Assembly (NCBI GenBank): GCA_031655335.1
Contig: CP134226.1
Coordinates: 2,170,001 to 2,234,000 of the forward strand
From: Thalassospiraceae bacterium LMO-SO8
Lineage (GTDB): Bacteria; Pseudomonadota; Alphaproteobacteria; Rhodospirillales; Casp-alpha2
DNA length: 64,000 bases
Direction of reading: 5' to 3'
Program-made: the position numbers and the translations under genes
The notes under the pieces: model-generated
What the model was told of the DNA's origin: nothing
The model's input: only the letters and a program-made list of their open reading frames with translations
Databases searched by the model: none
In this document: positions 44,627-53,075 of the stretch, piece by piece
Position numbering within the stretch: the stretch's first letter is position 1
Layout of the letters: each line of letters starts with the position of its first letter

Positions 44627-45463
44627 ATGACACATCGTTCGCCCGGCATAAACGGCGCCTTGGACGGCGCCGCATCGGACGGTGGCGGCGCGCTTGCCGC
44701 CGGGCTGAGGACGGCCGGGCGGCGGCTTCTGGACGTCATTCTACCTCCCCATTGCCTGGCCTGCGGCGGGATGGTGGACGAGCCGGGCAACCTGTGCCCG
44801 CCGTGCTGGGACGCGGTGACGTTTCTGGGCGCGCCCGCCTGTGCGTGCTGCGGCACGCCCTTCGAATACGACGCGGGTGACGGGGCGCTCTGCGCCGCCT
44901 GTATCCGCCGCCCGCCGGTTTACGAGCGGGCCCGCGCGGTGCTGGCCTATGACGACGCCAGCCGCGGCATGGTCCTGGGGTTCAAGCACGGCGACCGGAC
45001 CGAGGCCGCGCCCGCCTTCGGGCGTTGGCTGGCCCGCGCCGGGGCGGACGTGGTCGCCGAGGCCGATATCATCGCCCCCGTGCCGCTGCATTGGACGCGG
45101 TTCTGGCGGCGGCGCTACAACCAGTCGGCCCTGTTGGCCCAGGCTTTGGCCCGCGCGGTACGGCCCAGGGGACAACAGGGGGGGCATCACCTTCCGGTCA
45201 TTCCGGATTTATTGGTGCGCCGCCGCCGCACGCCGTCCCAGGGCGGCCTGGGGGCGGCGGGGCGGCTGCGCAACGTGCGCGGCGCCTTCCGCGTGAAGCC
45301 CAAGTTCCAGGCGCGGCTGCGCGGTGCCCGCGTGCTGCTGATCGACGACGTGTTCACCACCGGCGCGACGGTCGAGGCCTGTGCCCGGGTGTTGCTGCGC
45401 GCCGGAGCCGGCGCGGTCGACGTGCTGACCCTGGCCCGGGTCGCGCGGCCGCGCGCGGATTAA
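44627..45463 (+). CDS. comF: ComF family phosphoribosyltransferase-like protein
   Basis: A 278-aa ComF/GntX-like protein. The N-terminal zinc ribbon shows CLACGG, CPPCW, CACCG and CAAC; the C-terminal phosphoribosyltransferase fold has VLLIDDVFTTGAT near 240. ComF helps handle incoming single-stranded DNA during transformation in other bacteria; in alphaproteobacteria the role is mostly untested. The frame is open far upstream but that part is antisense to the methyltransferase genes. The ATG at 44627 overlaps the divergent gene region. A 17-bp repeat straddles the stop. Confidence 0.9.
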   Translation: MTHRSPGINGALDGAASDGGGALAAGLRTAGRRLLDVILPPHCLACGGMVDEPGNLCPPCWDAVTFLGAPACACCGTPFEYDAGDGALCAACIRRPPVYERARAVLAYDDASRGMVLGFKHGDRTEAAPAFGRWLARAGADVVAEADIIAPVPLHWTRFWRRRYNQSALLAQALARAVRPRGQQGGHHLPVIPDLLVRRRRTPSQGGLGAAGRLRNVRGAFRVKPKFQARLRGARVLLIDDVFTTGATVEACARVLLRAGAGAVDVLTLARVARPRAD

Positions 45464-45486
45464 GGCTTGGCGGCCGCGCGCGGATT
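45445..45486. repeat. 17-bp direct repeat across the comF stop codon
   Basis: GCGGCCGCGCGCGGATT occurs at 45445-45461 and again at 45470-45486, 25 bp apart. The first copy encodes the comF C-terminus and the first base of its stop codon; the second is intergenic. It looks like a small tandem duplication. Confidence 0.8.
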
Positions 45487-45576
45487 CGTGATCGGCGGCT
45501 GCATCTTCCCTCCACCCGGCCGACACCTATATAAGGGAGGCGGAATGACCCGCGGTTGAGTTTGGGACCTGACAAC

Positions 45577-45840
45577 GTGGCCAAGAAAATCGAAATCTAT
45601 ACCAGCCCCTTCTGCCCCTATTGCCATGCGGCCAAGCGCTTGCTGACCGCCAAGGGCGTGGCTTTTGAAGAAATTGACGTGATGATGGTCCCGGCCAAGC
45701 GCAAGGAGATGTCGGCGCGGGCGGGCGGGGCGACCTCGGTCCCGCAGGTGTTCGTCGACGGCGACCACATCGGTGACTGCGACGGCATTCATCAGCTCGA
45801 CGCCAAGGGAGCCTTGGACGTCATCCTGGGCCTCGGCTAG
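45577..45840 (+). CDS. grxC: Glutaredoxin 3
   Basis: An 87-aa dithiol glutaredoxin with active site C13-P-Y-C16 (TSPFCPYCHAAK), the cis-Pro loop SVPQVFVDG and GDCDGIHQL. It reduces protein disulfides and ribonucleotide reductase with glutathione. The GTG at 45577 gives the family-typical MAKKIEIYTS; GGGA about 10 bases upstream. The TTG at 45556 would add seven non-conserved residues. Followed 8 bp later by the Nit amidase. Confidence 0.95.
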   Translation: MAKKIEIYTSPFCPYCHAAKRLLTAKGVAFEEIDVMMVPAKRKEMSARAGGATSVPQVFVDGDHIGDCDGIHQLDAKGALDVILGLG

Positions 45841-45848
45841 ACCCGCCC

Positions 45849-46691
45849 ATGAGCGCGACCTTCACCGCCGCCCTGGTGCAGACCAATTCAGGCAACGATC
45901 CCGCCGCCAACGGCGACATGATCGTCGCCCGCATCAAGGAGGCGGCGGCCATGGGCGCCGATTTCGTGATGTTTCCCGAGGTCGTGACCCTGGTCGAGAC
46001 GGGGGCCAAGAACGTGGCCCCCAAGGTGACGTCCTTCGACGCCGACCCCAACCTGCCCCGGTTCCGGGCCGCCGCCAGGGAGGCGGGGGTATGGGTGCTG
46101 ATCGGCTCCATGGTGGTCGAACACGAAACCCAGGACCGCAAGTTCGCCAACCGTTCGGTGCTGATTTCCGACACGGGCGAGATCGCGGCGACCTACGACA
46201 AGATCCACATGTTCGACGTCGATCTGGAAAACGGCGAAAGCTACCGGGAAAGCAAAAGTTATGAGCCCGGGACCCGCGCCGTCGTCGCCGACACGCCCTG
46301 GGGCAAGCTGGGCCTGACCATCTGCTACGATCTGCGTTTTCCGCATCTTTATCGCGGCCTGGCCCAGGCGGGGGCCGTGATGATCGCCATCCCGGCGTCG
46401 TTCACCCGGCCCACGGGCCGCGCCCACTGGCATGTGCTGATGCGCGCCCGGGCGATCGAAACGGGCTGCTTCGTGTTCGCCCCGGCGCAGACCGGCGAAC
46501 ATATGGACGGGCGCAAGACCTACGGCCATTCGCTGGTGGTCGACCCCTGGGGCGAGATCATCGCCGACGGCGGCGAGGACACGGGGATCACCCTGGCCGA
46601 GATCGACCTGGGATTGGTCGAGAAGGCGCGGGCCAAGGTGCCGTCGCTGACCCATGACCGCCCGTTCGACGGGGCGGGCACGCCCAACTAA
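45849..46691 (+). CDS. Carbon-nitrogen hydrolase, Nit1/Nit2-like (deaminated glutathione amidase type)
   Basis: A 280-aa nitrilase-superfamily amidase with the catalytic triad visible: E44 in FPEVVT, K118 in YDKIHMFDV and C159 in TICYDLRFP. The YDKIHMFDVDL and GRAHWHVLMRARAIE stretches are typical of Nit1, a repair enzyme that hydrolyses deaminated glutathione. Location 8 bp after grxC supports a thiol/glutathione-related role. Confidence 0.92.
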   Translation: MSATFTAALVQTNSGNDPAANGDMIVARIKEAAAMGADFVMFPEVVTLVETGAKNVAPKVTSFDADPNLPRFRAAAREAGVWVLIGSMVVEHETQDRKFANRSVLISDTGEIAATYDKIHMFDVDLENGESYRESKSYEPGTRAVVADTPWGKLGLTICYDLRFPHLYRGLAQAGAVMIAIPASFTRPTGRAHWHVLMRARAIETGCFVFAPAQTGEHMDGRKTYGHSLVVDPWGEIIADGGEDTGITLAEIDLGLVEKARAKVPSLTHDRPFDGAGTPN

Positions 46692-46720
46692 ACCGCCGCC
46701 GGGTTGAAAAAATTTGCAAT

Positions 46721-46754
46721 TGTTGCAGCGCGGCAACAGTAGATCGGTTATACT
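46721..46754 (+). promoter_or_regulatory. Candidate ompA promoter with inverted repeat
   Basis: TATACT at 46749-46754 is a good -10. A dyad TGTTGC (46721-46726) / GCAACA (46733-46738) lies just upstream and includes a TTGCAG hexamer, but its 20-bp spacing is long for a -35. The start would fall near 46761, almost at the first ATG of the gene. Confidence 0.45.
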
Positions 46755-46762
46755 GTCGGCCA

Positions 46763-47866
46763 ATGAGCCCAACGTACAACCGCATGCTTAGGATGACCGT
46801 GTACCAACTCAGAAAAATTCTCGCCGCCGGCGCAGTGGCGCTCGCGGCCTTCGCTGTAACCGGAACCGCCCAGGCGCAGTCGCCCGGCCCCTATATCTCT
46901 GGCGCGCTCGGGGTGACCCAGCCAAGCGACTGGGACATCACCGGCGGTACCGTCAACACGAAGCAGGAATCCGATCCGGGCTTCGCCGGCGCCATTGCGC
47001 TGGGCACGACGTTTTCCGACAACTGGCGGGCCGAGGGCGAACTGTCCTACAGCAACGCCAACGTGGATTCGTTCTCCGGCACCAATGGGTCGGGCGAAAC
47101 CTCCATGTTCGGGCTGATGTTCAACGGCTTGTACGACTTCAAAACGAATTCCCGATGGACGCCTTATATCGGCGCCGGTATTGGTGCCGCGGTGATCAAA
47201 GCCAGCGATCTGTCGCCGGTCGGCGGCTCGCGCATTTCGAAAAGCGATCAGGTGTTCGCCTACCAGGGCATCGCCGGTGTGAGCTATAAGATCGACGATC
47301 AACTGGGCCTGTTCACGGAATACCGATATGTCGGCACCGCGGACCGCGACCTGCGGACCGATTCCGGTATCGACGTAGAGTCCGATTCGGGTGAACACCG
47401 CATCATGGTCGGCCTGCGCTGGTCCTTCGGCGCGCCGAAGCCCATGCCGAAGGCCGAACCCCAGCCGGTTCCCGTTCAGGCTCCGGCCCCTGCGCCGAAG
47501 CCCATGGCCGCGCCGGCCCCCGCGCCGGAAGCGCCGCGCAATTATCTGGTGTTCTTCGATTGGGACAAGGCGGATCTGACCGCCGACGCCCAGGCGATCA
47601 TCAAGGCCGCCGCCGCCAACGCCAAGACCATGACCGTGACCCGCATCGAAACCACGGGCCATGCGGATAGGTCGGGCACGGACGCCTATAACCTGCGTCT
47701 GTCCAAGCGCCGCGCCGAAGCGGTGATGGGCGAACTGGCCCGCCTGGGCATTCCCGCGCGCGAGATCGTCGTGCGCTGGAAGGGTGAGCGCGAACCCCTG
47801 GTGCAGACGCCGGATGGCGCGCGCGAGCCGCAGAACCGGCGCGTCGAGGTCATTCTCAGCAAATAA
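46763..47866 (+). CDS. OmpA family outer-membrane protein
   Basis: Up to 367 aa: a signal peptide (LRKILAAGAVALAAFAV, cleavage after AQA), an eight-strand OmpA-type beta-barrel (PGPYISGALGV through HRIMVGLRWSFG), a Pro/Ala-rich hinge (KPMPKAEPQPVPVQAPAP, about 220-250) and a C-terminal OmpA-like peptidoglycan-binding domain (ETTGHADRSGTDAYNLRLS, then AREPQNRRVEVIL). It anchors the outer membrane to peptidoglycan. The start is uncertain: ATGs at 46763, 46784 and 46793 are in frame, and the predicted promoter would make the first nearly leaderless. Followed by a terminator. Confidence 0.92.
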   Translation: MSPTYNRMLRMTVYQLRKILAAGAVALAAFAVTGTAQAQSPGPYISGALGVTQPSDWDITGGTVNTKQESDPGFAGAIALGTTFSDNWRAEGELSYSNANVDSFSGTNGSGETSMFGLMFNGLYDFKTNSRWTPYIGAGIGAAVIKASDLSPVGGSRISKSDQVFAYQGIAGVSYKIDDQLGLFTEYRYVGTADRDLRTDSGIDVESDSGEHRIMVGLRWSFGAPKPMPKAEPQPVPVQAPAPAPKPMAAPAPAPEAPRNYLVFFDWDKADLTADAQAIIKAAAANAKTMTVTRIETTGHADRSGTDAYNLRLSKRRAEAVMGELARLGIPAREIVVRWKGEREPLVQTPDGAREPQNRRVEVILSK

Positions 47867-47867
47867 A

Positions 47868-47910
47868 AAAAAGCCGCCCGTTGGGCAGCTGACGATGGGG
47901 TGGGCTTTTT
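47868..47910 (+). terminator. Intrinsic terminator of the OmpA gene
   Basis: AAAAAGCC followed by CCC can pair with GGGG and GGGCTTTTT around an internal mismatch, directly after the TAA stop. The stem ends in a T run. Confidence 0.75.
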
Positions 47911-47934
47911 CCGCTTGCCTCGGTCGTCCTTGCC

Positions 47935-48588
47935 TCAGTCGTCGAGGACGGGCTTCCCGGACTTGCCGGCGGCGGTATCCATGGCCGCGAGCGCTTGCGC
48001 GCCGGGCGGCGGCGTGACCGACGCCATCATGGAGGTGGCCGTCGGCGTGCCGCCCTGGACATAGGCCAACAGACCCTGGCGTGGCTGGGCCTGGGCCTCG
48101 CGGAACACGCGGGCCATGGTCTGGCAATAGGTCGGCTGCGTCAGGCGTTTCAAGGACGCCCGATTGGCCAGATGGGTGATGAAGCGGTTCAGTTCCCTTT
48201 CCGCCCCGGCGCGGTAGACGCGCTGGAAAATGCCGCGCAATGCGCGGCCTTCGCGGACCAGTTCATCCTGATGGCGGGTCACCACGGTGTTGTACTGGGA
48301 TTGCTGCTGGCAGCTAAGGGCGGCCACGGCCAGTTCGGCGCGGAACATGCGCATCTGAACGGCTTGGCTTTCCTGCGCGCTCAGGCAGGTCGTGGGCAGA
48401 CGGACATCGGCGAAGTCGCCGGTCGGGGCGCAGGCGGCGTGCGCCGACCGGGGAGCGAATGCGACAACGGCCAGGGCGCCCACAGCGGCGGCCGCCATAA
48501 GATGTCGTTTCCACGATTTCGCTACGGATATTGCCAAGTCCCCGGAAGCCCCTTTTGGTCCCCAAAATTCCTTAATTGCCCCGATCAT
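47935..48588 (-). CDS. Hypothetical secreted or periplasmic protein
   Basis: About 217 aa as drawn; not recognised. A hydrophobic segment MAAAAVGALAVVAFAPRSAHA looks like a signal peptide cut after SAHA, but sits behind a 30-residue N-terminal extension, so the true start may be nearer the Met at 48498 or an alternative codon just upstream. The mature part has four Cys (ACAP, TTCLS, LSCQQQ, TYCQ) and a helical, Gln/Arg-rich body, ending in a Pro/Ala-rich tail. It converges on the OmpA gene. Confidence 0.6.
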   Translation of the reverse strand: MIGAIKEFWGPKGASGDLAISVAKSWKRHLMAAAAVGALAVVAFAPRSAHAACAPTGDFADVRLPTTCLSAQESQAVQMRMFRAELAVAALSCQQQSQYNTVVTRHQDELVREGRALRGIFQRVYRAGAERELNRFITHLANRASLKRLTQPTYCQTMARVFREAQAQPRQGLLAYVQGGTPTATSMMASVTPPPGAQALAAMDTAAGKSGKPVLDD

Positions 48589-48681
48589 GCCATCAAGGAA
48601 GTTACCATGCAACTAACGAACGTCGCCGCCGCCCAGTGTTGAAACCGGCGCGGCGGCGCGTTTGGTCGGGAAATTGATGGG

Positions 48682-49572
48682 TTACGCGGTCTTCTGGGCG
48701 GCGTTTTCCATGTAGTCAGGGTCCATGACCGTGGCGCGGCGCATGTCCCGGCGATAAGTATCCAGATCGTAGGGCCGGGCCCGGTGCATGGTGCAGCGGT
48801 TGTCCCAGATCACCACGTCGCCGACCTGCCAGGTATGGGTATGGACGAACTCGGGCTGGGTTGCGTGCTCCATCAGGTCGCGGATCAGCATGCGGCCCTC
48901 GGGCAGGGGCATGCCGACGATGTGCGAGGCATGGGACGCGAGATAGAGCGCCCTGCGCCCGGTCGCCGGGTGGACGCGGACCAGGCTGTGATGGACCGGC
49001 GGCAGGGCGGCGCGCTCCTCGTCGGAAAATTCGGTGAAGCCCAACTGGGCGCGCGAGGTGGCGATGCAGTGCTCGGCCACCAGATCCTCGATGCGGTCCT
49101 TCATCTTCTGCGGCAGGGCGTCATAGGCGGCGCGCATGTCGGCGAACTGGGTCTCGCCGCCCTCGGGCACCACCGTATGGGCATGCAGCAGGGAATATTT
49201 CGCCGTCACCTTCTTGAACGAGGCATCCGTGTGCCACAGTTGATTGGCCAGCCCGAACATGCGCCGACGGTCACCGCGGTCCATGGTCTCGTTTTTCTCG
49301 TTCAGGTTCGAGATATCGACCAGTTTGGGCCCGATGCGGTCCTTGAGCCCGGTCTTGAGCAGCCGGTTGTCGGCGTAAAGCGGCCCGAACCGTTCGGCGA
49401 AGGCGGCTTGGGCATCCTCGTCGAGGGTCGGCCCGTGGAAGATCAGCACGGCGTTGGTGTCGATGGCGGCCTGGATCTCGGCGAAGGTGGCGTCGCTCAT
49501 GGGTTTCGACAGGTCGATGCCCTGGATCTCGCCCACGAACATGGGATGCAGTTGTTTCACGGTGACGGCCAT
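48682..49572 (-). CDS. TauD/TfdA-family dioxygenase (second copy)
   Basis: A 296-aa Fe(II)/2-oxoglutarate dioxygenase of the TfdA-like branch. The iron ligands are H114 and D116 (LWHTDASF) and H263 (CTMHRARPYD); the cosubstrate arginine is in RRDMRRATV near 279. It opens VKQLHPMFVGEIQGIDL, typical of the family. AAGGAG precedes the ATG at 49572. It is divergent from a LysR-type regulator with a repeat-containing intergenic region, so it is probably substrate-induced; the substrate is not identifiable. Confidence 0.9.
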   Translation of the reverse strand: MAVTVKQLHPMFVGEIQGIDLSKPMSDATFAEIQAAIDTNAVLIFHGPTLDEDAQAAFAERFGPLYADNRLLKTGLKDRIGPKLVDISNLNEKNETMDRGDRRRMFGLANQLWHTDASFKKVTAKYSLLHAHTVVPEGGETQFADMRAAYDALPQKMKDRIEDLVAEHCIATSRAQLGFTEFSDEERAALPPVHHSLVRVHPATGRRALYLASHASHIVGMPLPEGRMLIRDLMEHATQPEFVHTHTWQVGDVVIWDNRCTMHRARPYDLDTYRRDMRRATVMDPDYMENAAQKTA

Positions 49573-49674
49573 GGTTGGCTCCTTGGATCGGCGGTTTCCC
49601 CAAATCGCGGCGCCCGGTTCGTTCCGGGTGGCGATGTTCCCGATTTGACAATGGGTCATGGATAATGTCGAATT

Positions 49675-49705
49675 CAAAATATTAGTCTTCTATAACAAAA
49701 TATTA
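49675..49705. promoter_or_regulatory. Direct repeat CAAAATATTA in the dioxygenase-LysR divergent region
   Basis: The 10-mer CAAAATATTA occurs at 49675-49684 and 49696-49705, exactly 21 bp (two helical turns) apart, in an AT-rich gap of an otherwise GC-rich region. It is a good candidate for the LysR regulator's binding site and overlaps the regulator's own promoter region. Confidence 0.5.
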
Positions 49706-49721
49706 TGGAGCGTTGCCGCCC

Positions 49722-50633
49722 ATGCGCCTCAATCTGCGTCAGGTCGAAGCCTTCCGCGCCGTGTTCCAGACCGGCAGCATGACCGCCGCCGGGGACCTGA
49801 TGGGAATTTCCCAGCCGGCGGTCAGCCGCCTGATCCGGGACCTGGAGGCGGAAATCGGCCTGCCCCTGTTCGAACGCGCGGCCGGGCGGGTGATCGCGAC
49901 TCCCGACGCCGTTGCCCTGTTCCGCGAGGTCGAGCGCAGCTTCCACGGCCTTGACCGTGTCGCCCGCGCGGCGGCGGAATTGCGTCAGCGCCGCCAGGGC
50001 GAATTGCGCATCGCCGCCTCGGTGGCGCCGTCGTTCTTTTGTCTGCCGCCGGTCATCCGGGCCTTTCACGCGGCCTGGCCGGGGGTGGCGTTATCGCTCA
50101 AGACCGGCACCTCGCCCGAGGTGCTCGATCTGGTCGCCATGCAGCAATGCGACCTTGGCGTCGCCGTGGTGCCGACCGACGCCCCCGGCGTCGTGACCCG
50201 CGCCCTGCCCGTGCACGAGGCGGTCTGCGTGCTGCCCGATGGTCATGGGCTGGCCGCCAAGCCGGTGATCGGGCCCAAGGACCTGGACGGCGTGCCGCTT
50301 CTGGTGTTGTCCGACTACAGCCGCCTGCAACAGCAGTTCATGGCCTGCCTGGACGCGGCGGGCGTTTCTCCGAACGTGGTGTTCGAATCCTCGTTCTCGG
50401 CGTCGATCTGCCCGCTGATCGCCGACGGCGTCGGCGTCGGCGTGCTCGACCCCCTGACGGCGCGGGCCCATGCGGACCGGGGCGTGGTGCTGCGCCCGTT
50501 CCGCCCGGCGGTAACGTATGAATTGAAGGCGATCTTCCCGGCAACACGGCCCATGGGCGAACGCGCGGCGGCGTTCACCAAACTTCTCGACGGCCACCTT
50601 TCGGCAATCGGACCTTTAGATGGTTCGCGATAA
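49722..50633 (+). CDS. LysR-type transcriptional regulator
   Basis: A 303-aa LysR protein: the winged helix-turn-helix at 1-60 (LRQVEAFRAVFQTGSMTAAG, ISQPAVSRLIRDLEAEIG, LFERAAGRV) and a periplasmic-binding-like effector domain from about 90. It probably controls the divergent dioxygenase gene and itself. ATG at 49722 is chosen by homology; GGAG lies 12 bases upstream, and a TTG at 49713 is in frame. Confidence 0.93.
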   Translation: MRLNLRQVEAFRAVFQTGSMTAAGDLMGISQPAVSRLIRDLEAEIGLPLFERAAGRVIATPDAVALFREVERSFHGLDRVARAAAELRQRRQGELRIAASVAPSFFCLPPVIRAFHAAWPGVALSLKTGTSPEVLDLVAMQQCDLGVAVVPTDAPGVVTRALPVHEAVCVLPDGHGLAAKPVIGPKDLDGVPLLVLSDYSRLQQQFMACLDAAGVSPNVVFESSFSASICPLIADGVGVGVLDPLTARAHADRGVVLRPFRPAVTYELKAIFPATRPMGERAAAFTKLLDGHLSAIGPLDGSR

Positions 50634-50703
50634 GGGAAATTCTCCACTTATATACAGTTTTTTCTAATATAATGGACGCAGAACCAATTTTAGGGGCGCG
50701 CCA

Positions 50704-51843
50704 ATGGACCTGGAAACGTTAAATCTGGCTATCGGACGCGCCCTATCCGCGTCGTCGCTCGACGAATACCTCGGCATCGTCTCGTCCGTGGTTTTAGAAA
50801 TCGAAGAAGAGATCGAAGGTGAGCGAGGCGAGCAAGTCCAGGCGACCGTGCAGGGCGTGTTCTCGATTATTTTATCTCCTCAGCCCGCGCCCATGAGTAT
50901 CGATATTCCTCGCCGCCGCCTCGGCGCGGAAATCCTCAGTGCCGTTGAGCATCCCCTCACGCTGGAACTGTTGCCGAAACATCTGGATGCGCTTCCTGCC
51001 ATGTTGGAGCCTGAGGCTCTGCGCCAAGTCTGCTACGGGTTTGCAGCTAGTTTGATTTCCATCGCCTTCGCCCTGCGCGAAACGTTCGATATGGGGGCGC
51101 CGCACCATCTCCTCCAGATTTTCGGAAAGGTTTTCGACAACGACAGCCTGATGTCCCGCTACGTAGCCGAATGCGTCGAAACCGGGGAGGCACCGGAACA
51201 ATTCGGAGCTAAATTCATGGCCATCGCGGACGACTATCTGGATGCCGCCGAGGGTATCGACCCGGACCGCATCACCAATGCAAAGCCGGGTGACGTCCTG
51301 TTTCGGGATCTAAGCCTGAAAGGCTGTCGGCAGTTCGGCCACTCCGCGATCTATCTTGGCCCTGGCCCCGACAACGACCATGCCGATGACCTTGGGACGC
51401 ACTGTATCGTGGAGATGGAGCCCTGGATGGGGCGAGGGTTAATTCCCGGAATCCTGATCAACCGGCGGCAGAATTGTGTCATATCCACAGTTCGCGATTT
51501 CAAGGCCCATGGCGGCTTCTGGGGTGCCTATGCGGCCGATGTGACGCCCTGCCAGCCGTTGACCCGTAACGAGCGGCGCCAGATAGTTCAGAAGGCGCTC
51601 AGCTACGTCGGCAGGTGCCGCTACGGCACGGTCGCAAATACCTACAAGAATCACAACGCTCGCCAGTTCCGCTGCGATGGCTTCGTCGAGCACTGTTACG
51701 AATCCATCCAGCCTATGGCGCCTCGGCTAAAGCATCGTGAGGGACTATTCGAAGTGGACACTTTCGCAACGTTGTCGCCGAATAGCCTGAGGAGTTGCTT
51801 GTTCGAGAAAAGGGCGTTCGGAGACGATACCGACACGCCTTAG
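50704..51843 (+). CDS. Unknown protein with circularly permuted NlpC/P60 (YiiX-like) domain
   Basis: A 379-aa protein. The N-terminal 190 residues are helical and unrecognised. The C-terminal part matches the permuted papain-like NlpC/P60 layout: GDVLF (196-200), His in FGHSAIYLGPG (H213), and the later Cys in RQFRCDGFVEHCYE (C324). That order, His before Cys, is the mark of the permuted families acting on amide or thioester bonds of lipids or peptides. No signal peptide. Codon and base use are less GC-rich than in neighbours, hinting at transfer. AGGGG lies 8 bases before the ATG; TATAAT at 50668-50673 is a likely -10. Confidence 0.62.
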   Translation: MDLETLNLAIGRALSASSLDEYLGIVSSVVLEIEEEIEGERGEQVQATVQGVFSIILSPQPAPMSIDIPRRRLGAEILSAVEHPLTLELLPKHLDALPAMLEPEALRQVCYGFAASLISIAFALRETFDMGAPHHLLQIFGKVFDNDSLMSRYVAECVETGEAPEQFGAKFMAIADDYLDAAEGIDPDRITNAKPGDVLFRDLSLKGCRQFGHSAIYLGPGPDNDHADDLGTHCIVEMEPWMGRGLIPGILINRRQNCVISTVRDFKAHGGFWGAYAADVTPCQPLTRNERRQIVQKALSYVGRCRYGTVANTYKNHNARQFRCDGFVEHCYESIQPMAPRLKHREGLFEVDTFATLSPNSLRSCLFEKRAFGDDTDTP

Positions 51844-51847
51844 ATAT

Positions 51848-52450
51848 TTAGGGCATCAGGGGATGGGGAGACGGTTCGCCGTCGTCGCGTTCCGACAGTC
51901 CCAGGTCGTTGACGGCGCAGATCCGCTGTTTCACGCCGGGGGGGGCTTCGTCGGTCTGCCCGTGTTCATAGGCGACGACTTGCAGTCGCCCCCGCACCAG
52001 GTCCAGCAACTCGCCTGATTTCAACAGATGGTCCGGATTGCGCGGCCGCCCGAAGGTCTCGTTGCCGCGGGCGAAGGTTTCGTACAGCAGCACGCCGCCG
52101 GGCGCCAACGATCCGGTCAGGCCGTCGAAATGCGAGCGGAACAGATAGTTGCTGACCACGATGCCGGCGAAGGCACCGGGCGGGAAGGGCCAGGGCTTGC
52201 CGTCCTCCAGGTCGATCTCCACGACCTCGGCCCGTTCGTCGCGGGCCAGGTCGGCCAGCGCCGAGACGTCCTTGTCCGCGACGATCACCGGATGGCCCCG
52301 CTCCAGGAAATGGCGCGCGTGGCGGCCGCCGCCGGCGGCGAGATCAAGCACCCTGCCGCCGGAGGGATCGTTCAGGGGCACCAGGGGGGCGAACCGGGTC
52401 ACCCAGGTCGAGGGCACCTTGAACTTCAGGTGGTGGGGGGTGTCTGACAT
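51848..52450 (-). CDS. Class I SAM-dependent methyltransferase
   Basis: A 200-aa methyltransferase with motif I VLDLAAGGGRHARHFLERGH near 34-53 and VIVADKDVSALADLA after it, resembling tellurite-resistance TehB-like or cyclopropane-type small methyltransferases. The acceptor is unknown. It converges on the NlpC-like gene with 4 bp between stops. Confidence 0.83.
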   Translation of the reverse strand: MSDTPHHLKFKVPSTWVTRFAPLVPLNDPSGGRVLDLAAGGGRHARHFLERGHPVIVADKDVSALADLARDERAEVVEIDLEDGKPWPFPPGAFAGIVVSNYLFRSHFDGLTGSLAPGGVLLYETFARGNETFGRPRNPDHLLKSGELLDLVRGRLQVVAYEHGQTDEAPPGVKQRICAVNDLGLSERDDGEPSPHPLMP

Positions 52451-52619
52451 GGCGTGTTTCCAGGAGTTCCGGGCCGGGGCGATTCGGATTTTGTTAAGCG
52501 TTTCATACTATGTTTCAAGGTTCAAAACGCCTATAACAGGCGCGTTCGGCCCCGAAACCTGCCTTAACTGCTGATTTTACGGGAAATTCGGCGCCGTCGG
52601 CACAGAAAGAGTCCGAGCG

Positions 52620-53051
52620 ATGATCCGCTATCGACTGATTTGCAGCCAGGACCACGAATTCGACGCCTGGTTCCGTGACGGCGCCGGTTACGAACGCCAG
52701 GTCAAGCGCCAGCAGGTGACCTGCCCCCATTGCGGCGACGTCGATGTGACCAAGGCGATGATGGCGCCGGGCATCGCCAAGTCAGCCAACACGGACAAGT
52801 TCGCCGAAGCCAAGGCGCACGAGGTCGCACGACGCATCCTGACCGCCGTCGGCAAGCTGCGCGACAATGTCGAACAGGAATTCGACTATGTCGGCGACCA
52901 GTTCGCCGACGAAGCCCGCGCCATTCATTACGGCGACGCCGAGGAGCGCGGCATCTACGGCGAGGCGTCGGACGATGACGCCGCCGAGCTGGAGGAAGAA
53001 GGCATCGAATTCTTCCGCCTGCCGAACCGCCCCCAGCGCCGCGACAACTGA
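52620..53051 (+). CDS. DUF1178 family protein
   Basis: A 143-aa protein with the family signature MIRYRLICSQDHEFDAWFRD followed by CPHCGDVDVTKAMMAP, suggesting a small zinc-ribbon. The C-terminal half is acidic (DDDAAELEEEGIEFF). Conserved in alpha- and betaproteobacteria near nit and ubiG genes, unknown function. Confidence 0.88.
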   Translation: MIRYRLICSQDHEFDAWFRDGAGYERQVKRQQVTCPHCGDVDVTKAMMAPGIAKSANTDKFAEAKAHEVARRILTAVGKLRDNVEQEFDYVGDQFADEARAIHYGDAEERGIYGEASDDDAAELEEEGIEFFRLPNRPQRRDN

Positions 53052-53075
53052 TCCCGAATTTACGGGCTGCCTGCG

